The notes under the pieces are model-generated. The model was not told the DNA's origin and did no database searches. It was given only the letters and a program-made list of their open reading frames with translations. Source: JBCCGI01 sp039029355 (GTDB taxonomy: Bacteria > Planctomycetota > UBA1135 > GCA-002686595). Taken from it: a stretch of 64,000 nucleotides of DNA. The DNA is taken from contig JBCCGI010000005.1 in NCBI GenBank assembly GCA_039029355.1, forward strand, positions 1 to 64,000, given 5' to 3'. How positions within the stretch are numbered: the stretch's first letter is position 1; each line of letters begins with the position of its first letter. Below, one piece after another: positions 61,918 through 64,000 of the stretch. The position numbers and the translations under genes are program-made.

Positions 61918-63281
61918 GCTTCGGATCCCTCGGGATCGATCTTCTTCTCAAAGCCGTCTGCGCGGTAGGCGCGAGCCAGCGCGGTCATCGGGTGGATCGG
62001 GCGGACGCCGGCGTGCTGTTCGAACTGCAGCGCCGCCAGCGGGCAGTCGGTGACCCAGGTCTCGGCCTCTTTGTCCTTCATGCCGTCGAAGGCCTTCTTG
62101 CCCGCGCGCTGGGAGGGCTCGAAGCCCTCGACCGTCATCGCGTAGGTGCCGTCGTGCCCGCAGCACTCCATCACCGGCTTGGGCTTCACGCCGGGGATCT
62201 TGCGGAGCAGGTCGCGGCCGCGGAAGCCGATCGCCTGGGCGCGCAGGTGGCAGGGTGCGTGGTAGGCCACGTCGCCGCCGGGCGTGCTCTGGAAGTCGGT
62301 GTTGAAGCGCTCCTCGTCGCGGATCTCCCAGAGCAGTTCGCTGGGGTCGCGCACGAGCTCGGACAGCGTCTCGGCGCGCTCGCGGTCGGCGCCCTCCAGG
62401 AGCTCGGGCCACTCGCGGCGCAGCATCATCGAGCAGGTCGGGTTGATCGCCACGACCTTGGCGCCGCCGCGCACGAAGGGGTCGAGCACGTCGAGCGTCT
62501 GGCGCGCGTTCCTGCGCACCGCGTCGAGGTCGCCGCGCTCCCAGGCCGGCATGCCGCAGCACGCGAAGCCCGTGGTGCAGGCGAGGTCGACGCCGTTCTT
62601 CTCCATCACCTCGACCGTGTCGCGCCCGACCTGGGGCTCGTTGTTCTGCACGTAGCAGGTCGGGAAGAGCACGGCCTCGGCCGGTCCCGAGCGGACCTTG
62701 CCCTCGGTCTCGGCCCAGCGCTCGAAGGTGGTCGAGGCGAAGTCGGGCAGCAGCTTGTCGCGGTGGATGCCCAGCACCTTTTCAAGGAACCAGCGGTGCG
62801 CCGCCACGCGGTTCATCACGTTCGCCAGGCCGAAGCTCGCGCGCGCCAGCTTGGCCGAGAGGTCGGGGTCCGCCAGCACGCGGTCGCGCAGCGAGCGGCC
62901 GGAGCGCCTGGCCTCCTGGGCGTGGTGGCGGTGGACCAGCTTGGGGAAGTCGAGCTGGAACTCGTGGCCGTCGCGCGGGGTGTACGGGCACTGGACGTCG
63001 CAGAGCTTGCACTGGAAGCACTGGTCCATGACGCGGTTCGTCTCGGCCTGGCTCAGGCCCTTCGCGTCGCCGTCGTACTTGTCGTCGATCAGGTCGAAGA
63101 GCGTCGGGAAGGAGTCGCAGAACTTGAAGCACATGCGACAGCCGTGACACACCTCGAAGACGCGCTCGGTCTCTTTGGCCAGCGCGTCAGCGTCCCAGTA
63201 GACCGGGTCGGTCGGATCGTAGGAAAGCCCGTCGGTGGGCTGGTACGAGATGCCCGACTTCGGCCCCTGGGACGCGTCCAT
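61914..63281 (-). CDS. GlpC/HdrD-like iron-sulfur protein with two CCG domains
   Basis: A 455-residue electron-transfer protein. Two 4Fe-4S motifs are at CHGCRMCFKFC (about 45-55) and CFQCKLCDVQCP (about 88-99). Two cysteine-rich CCG domains follow, with FACCGMPA (about 245) and MECCGHDG (about 375), as in heterodisulfide reductase HdrB/D and GlpC. No membrane segment, so soluble or peripheral. It lies between rubrerythrin (7 nt) and DUF3501 (overlap) and may pass electrons to rubrerythrin. Confidence 0.93.
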   Translation of the reverse strand: MDASQGPKSGISYQPTDGLSYDPTDPVYWDADALAKETERVFEVCHGCRMCFKFCDSFPTLFDLIDDKYDGDAKGLSQAETNRVMDQCFQCKLCDVQCPYTPRDGHEFQLDFPKLVHRHHAQEARRSGRSLRDRVLADPDLSAKLARASFGLANVMNRVAAHRWFLEKVLGIHRDKLLPDFASTTFERWAETEGKVRSGPAEAVLFPTCYVQNNEPQVGRDTVEVMEKNGVDLACTTGFACCGMPAWERGDLDAVRRNARQTLDVLDPFVRGGAKVVAINPTCSMMLRREWPELLEGADRERAETLSELVRDPSELLWEIRDEERFNTDFQSTPGGDVAYHAPCHLRAQAIGFRGRDLLRKIPGVKPKPVMECCGHDGTYAMTVEGFEPSQRAGKKAFDGMKDKEAETWVTDCPLAALQFEQHAGVRPIHPMTALARAYRADGFEKKIDPEGSEA

Positions 63282-63288
63282 GACTCCG

Positions 63289-63708
63289 CTAGCTGATCGT
63301 GTCGAGCAGCTCTTGGAAGCGACCGGCGTGCGACTTCTCAGCCTTCGCCAGCGTCTCGAACCAGTCCGCGATCTCGCCGAAGCCCTCGTCGCGGGCCGTC
63401 TTGGCCATGCCCGGGTACATGTCGGTGTACTCGTGGGTCTCGCCGGCGACGGCGCTGCGCAGGTTGGACTCGGTGTCGCCGATCGGCTCGTCCGTGGCCG
63501 GGTCGCCGACCGGCTTGAGGTAGTCGAGATGGCCGTGCGCGTGGCCGGTCTCGCCCTCGGCGGTCTCGCGGAAGTTGCCCGCGATCTCGGGGTAGCCCTC
63601 GACGTCCGCCATCTTGGCGAAGTAGAGGTAGCGACGGTTCGCTTGGGACTCGCCTGCGAAGGCGTCCTTCAGGTTCTGGTGGGTCTTCGATCCCTTCAGC
63701 TCCGCCAT
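63289..63708 (-). CDS. Rubrerythrin (ferritin-like diiron domain only)
   Basis: A 139-residue diiron protein. The Glu/His ligands are seen in AFAGESQANRRY, ETAEGETGHAHGH, AVAGETHEYTDMY and LAKAEKSHAGRF. It lacks the C-terminal rubredoxin domain of classical rubrerythrin, so an external electron donor is needed, and the GlpC-like protein next to it is a candidate. Rubrerythrins reduce hydrogen peroxide. GGAGGA about 8 nt before the ATG is a good ribosome site. Confidence 0.94.
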   Translation of the reverse strand: MAELKGSKTHQNLKDAFAGESQANRRYLYFAKMADVEGYPEIAGNFRETAEGETGHAHGHLDYLKPVGDPATDEPIGDTESNLRSAVAGETHEYTDMYPGMAKTARDEGFGEIADWFETLAKAEKSHAGRFQELLDTIS

Positions 63709-63757
63709 GGCGGGTTTCCTCCGAAAGGGGTGGTGGGTCTGGGAAAAGGCGCTCCAG

Positions 63758-63786
63758 GAGATACCAGCCGGGGCGACTGGTGTCCA
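63758..63786 (-). promoter_or_regulatory. Promoter of the rubrerythrin operon
   Basis: On the minus strand TGGACA (63786-63781, 5 of 6 to consensus) is followed after 17 nt by TATCTC (63763-63758). The leader would be about 43 nt and contains the ribosome site of rubrerythrin. Confidence 0.45.
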
Positions 63787-63937
63787 GAGCGGGGCGCCTG
63801 AGCAACTCCGCTGCAGGCGTCTTGGGAACGGGTTCGCCCCGCCCCGCCGCGCGGATGCGCAGGCGCCGCCGCCGCGCGGGCGTCACGGACGTCGCGGGCG
63901 CCGGGCGGTCTCCGAGGGGAGCCCGCGAGCGGCCGCG

Positions 63938-64000
63938 CTAGGCCATCCCGCCGTTGACCGACAGGACCTGGCCGGTGATGTAGCCCGCCCCCTCGCCGAA
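63938..64000 (-). CDS. C-terminus of a FabG-like short-chain dehydrogenase (partial)
   Basis: The last 20 residues of a minus-strand gene entering from the right edge: EGAGYITGQVLSVNGGMA then TAG. AxYITGQxLxVNGGM is the C-terminal signature of 3-oxoacyl-ACP reductase FabG and close SDRs. The specific substrate cannot be judged from this fragment. The 229 bp between it and rubrerythrin hold no other gene that I can see, only the rubrerythrin promoter. Confidence 0.85.
   Translation of the reverse strand, partial: FGEGAGYITGQVLSVNGGMA

Overview
The window is very GC-rich, almost fully coding chromosomal DNA with housekeeping, envelope and signalling genes and no rRNA, tRNA, CRISPR array, phage block or insertion sequence that I can see. 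Several traits point to a high-GC member of the Planctomycetota, probably one of its marine lineages. These are a DUF1573 lipoprotein, large secreted beta-propeller and beta-helix proteins that share a C-terminal region, an FG-GAP/CRTAC1-like lipoprotein, a MORN plus terpenoid-cyclase-like fusion, and a rubrerythrin/GlpC-like/DUF3501 operon. The taxonomic call is inference from gene content. No marker gene was placed in a tree.

Layout. 1-4995 (minus): aroA, galE, an MBL hydrolase, an M28 peptidase and a partial membrane protein, divergent from purC. 5075-9965 (plus): purC, the MORN/toroid protein, a broken mtnA and a small conserved protein. 9962-12201 (minus): a CobW-type GTPase and glyA. 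12390-13577 (plus): DUF1573 lipoprotein. 13564-30089 (minus): a long run, read from high to low coordinates, of an FHA-like membrane protein, a degenerate GGDEF protein, an NtrC-type regulator, an LpxH-like phosphoesterase, an SGNH hydrolase, cmk, plsC, rpsA, an unknown membrane protein, tyrS, and then a three-gene DUF4062-iSTAND / MoxR ATPase / vWA-like multi-TM module. 30230-31663 (plus): rpoN. 31660-38565: CIA30-like protein, S41 peptidase, VPS10/sortilin-like repeat protein and beta-helix protein. 38692-41260 (minus): a sulfur-relay operon with a TusA-MetE fusion, a DsrE protein and a Cys-rich TusA-like protein. 41327-47566: efp and envelope polysaccharide genes (GT39-like, PEGA lipoprotein, GmhB, FemAB-like, two GT2). 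47773-54343 (plus): an unusual two-component-like pair and a giant TPR protein. 54508-58281 (plus): an LRR-Roc-COR-TIR protein. 58312-61157 (plus): TPR and FG-GAP proteins. 61363-64000 (minus): DUF3501, a GlpC-like Fe-S protein, rubrerythrin and the end of a FabG-like SDR.

Genes are tightly packed. ATGA stop/start overlaps recur (tyrS/upstream ORF, cmk/plsC, LpxH-like/SGNH, MoxR/vWA, GlpC-like/DUF3501). Two convergent gene pairs share a CTAG stop. Several genes have a -10-like box only 6-9 nt before the start codon, which suggests leaderless transcripts.

The strongest candidates for undescribed biology are (1) the MoxR/vWA-like/DUF4062-iSTAND module at 13564-19794, which looks like an NTP-dependent conflict system; (2) the LRR-Roc-COR-TIR protein at 54508-58281, an NLR-like candidate immune sensor and NADase; and (3) the TusA-MetE fusion operon at 38692-41260, which suggests direct sulfur-carrier to methyltransferase chemistry. 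Two apparent lesions need checking against reads: an in-frame amber in mtnA and a likely one-base slip in an A6 run at the end of purC.
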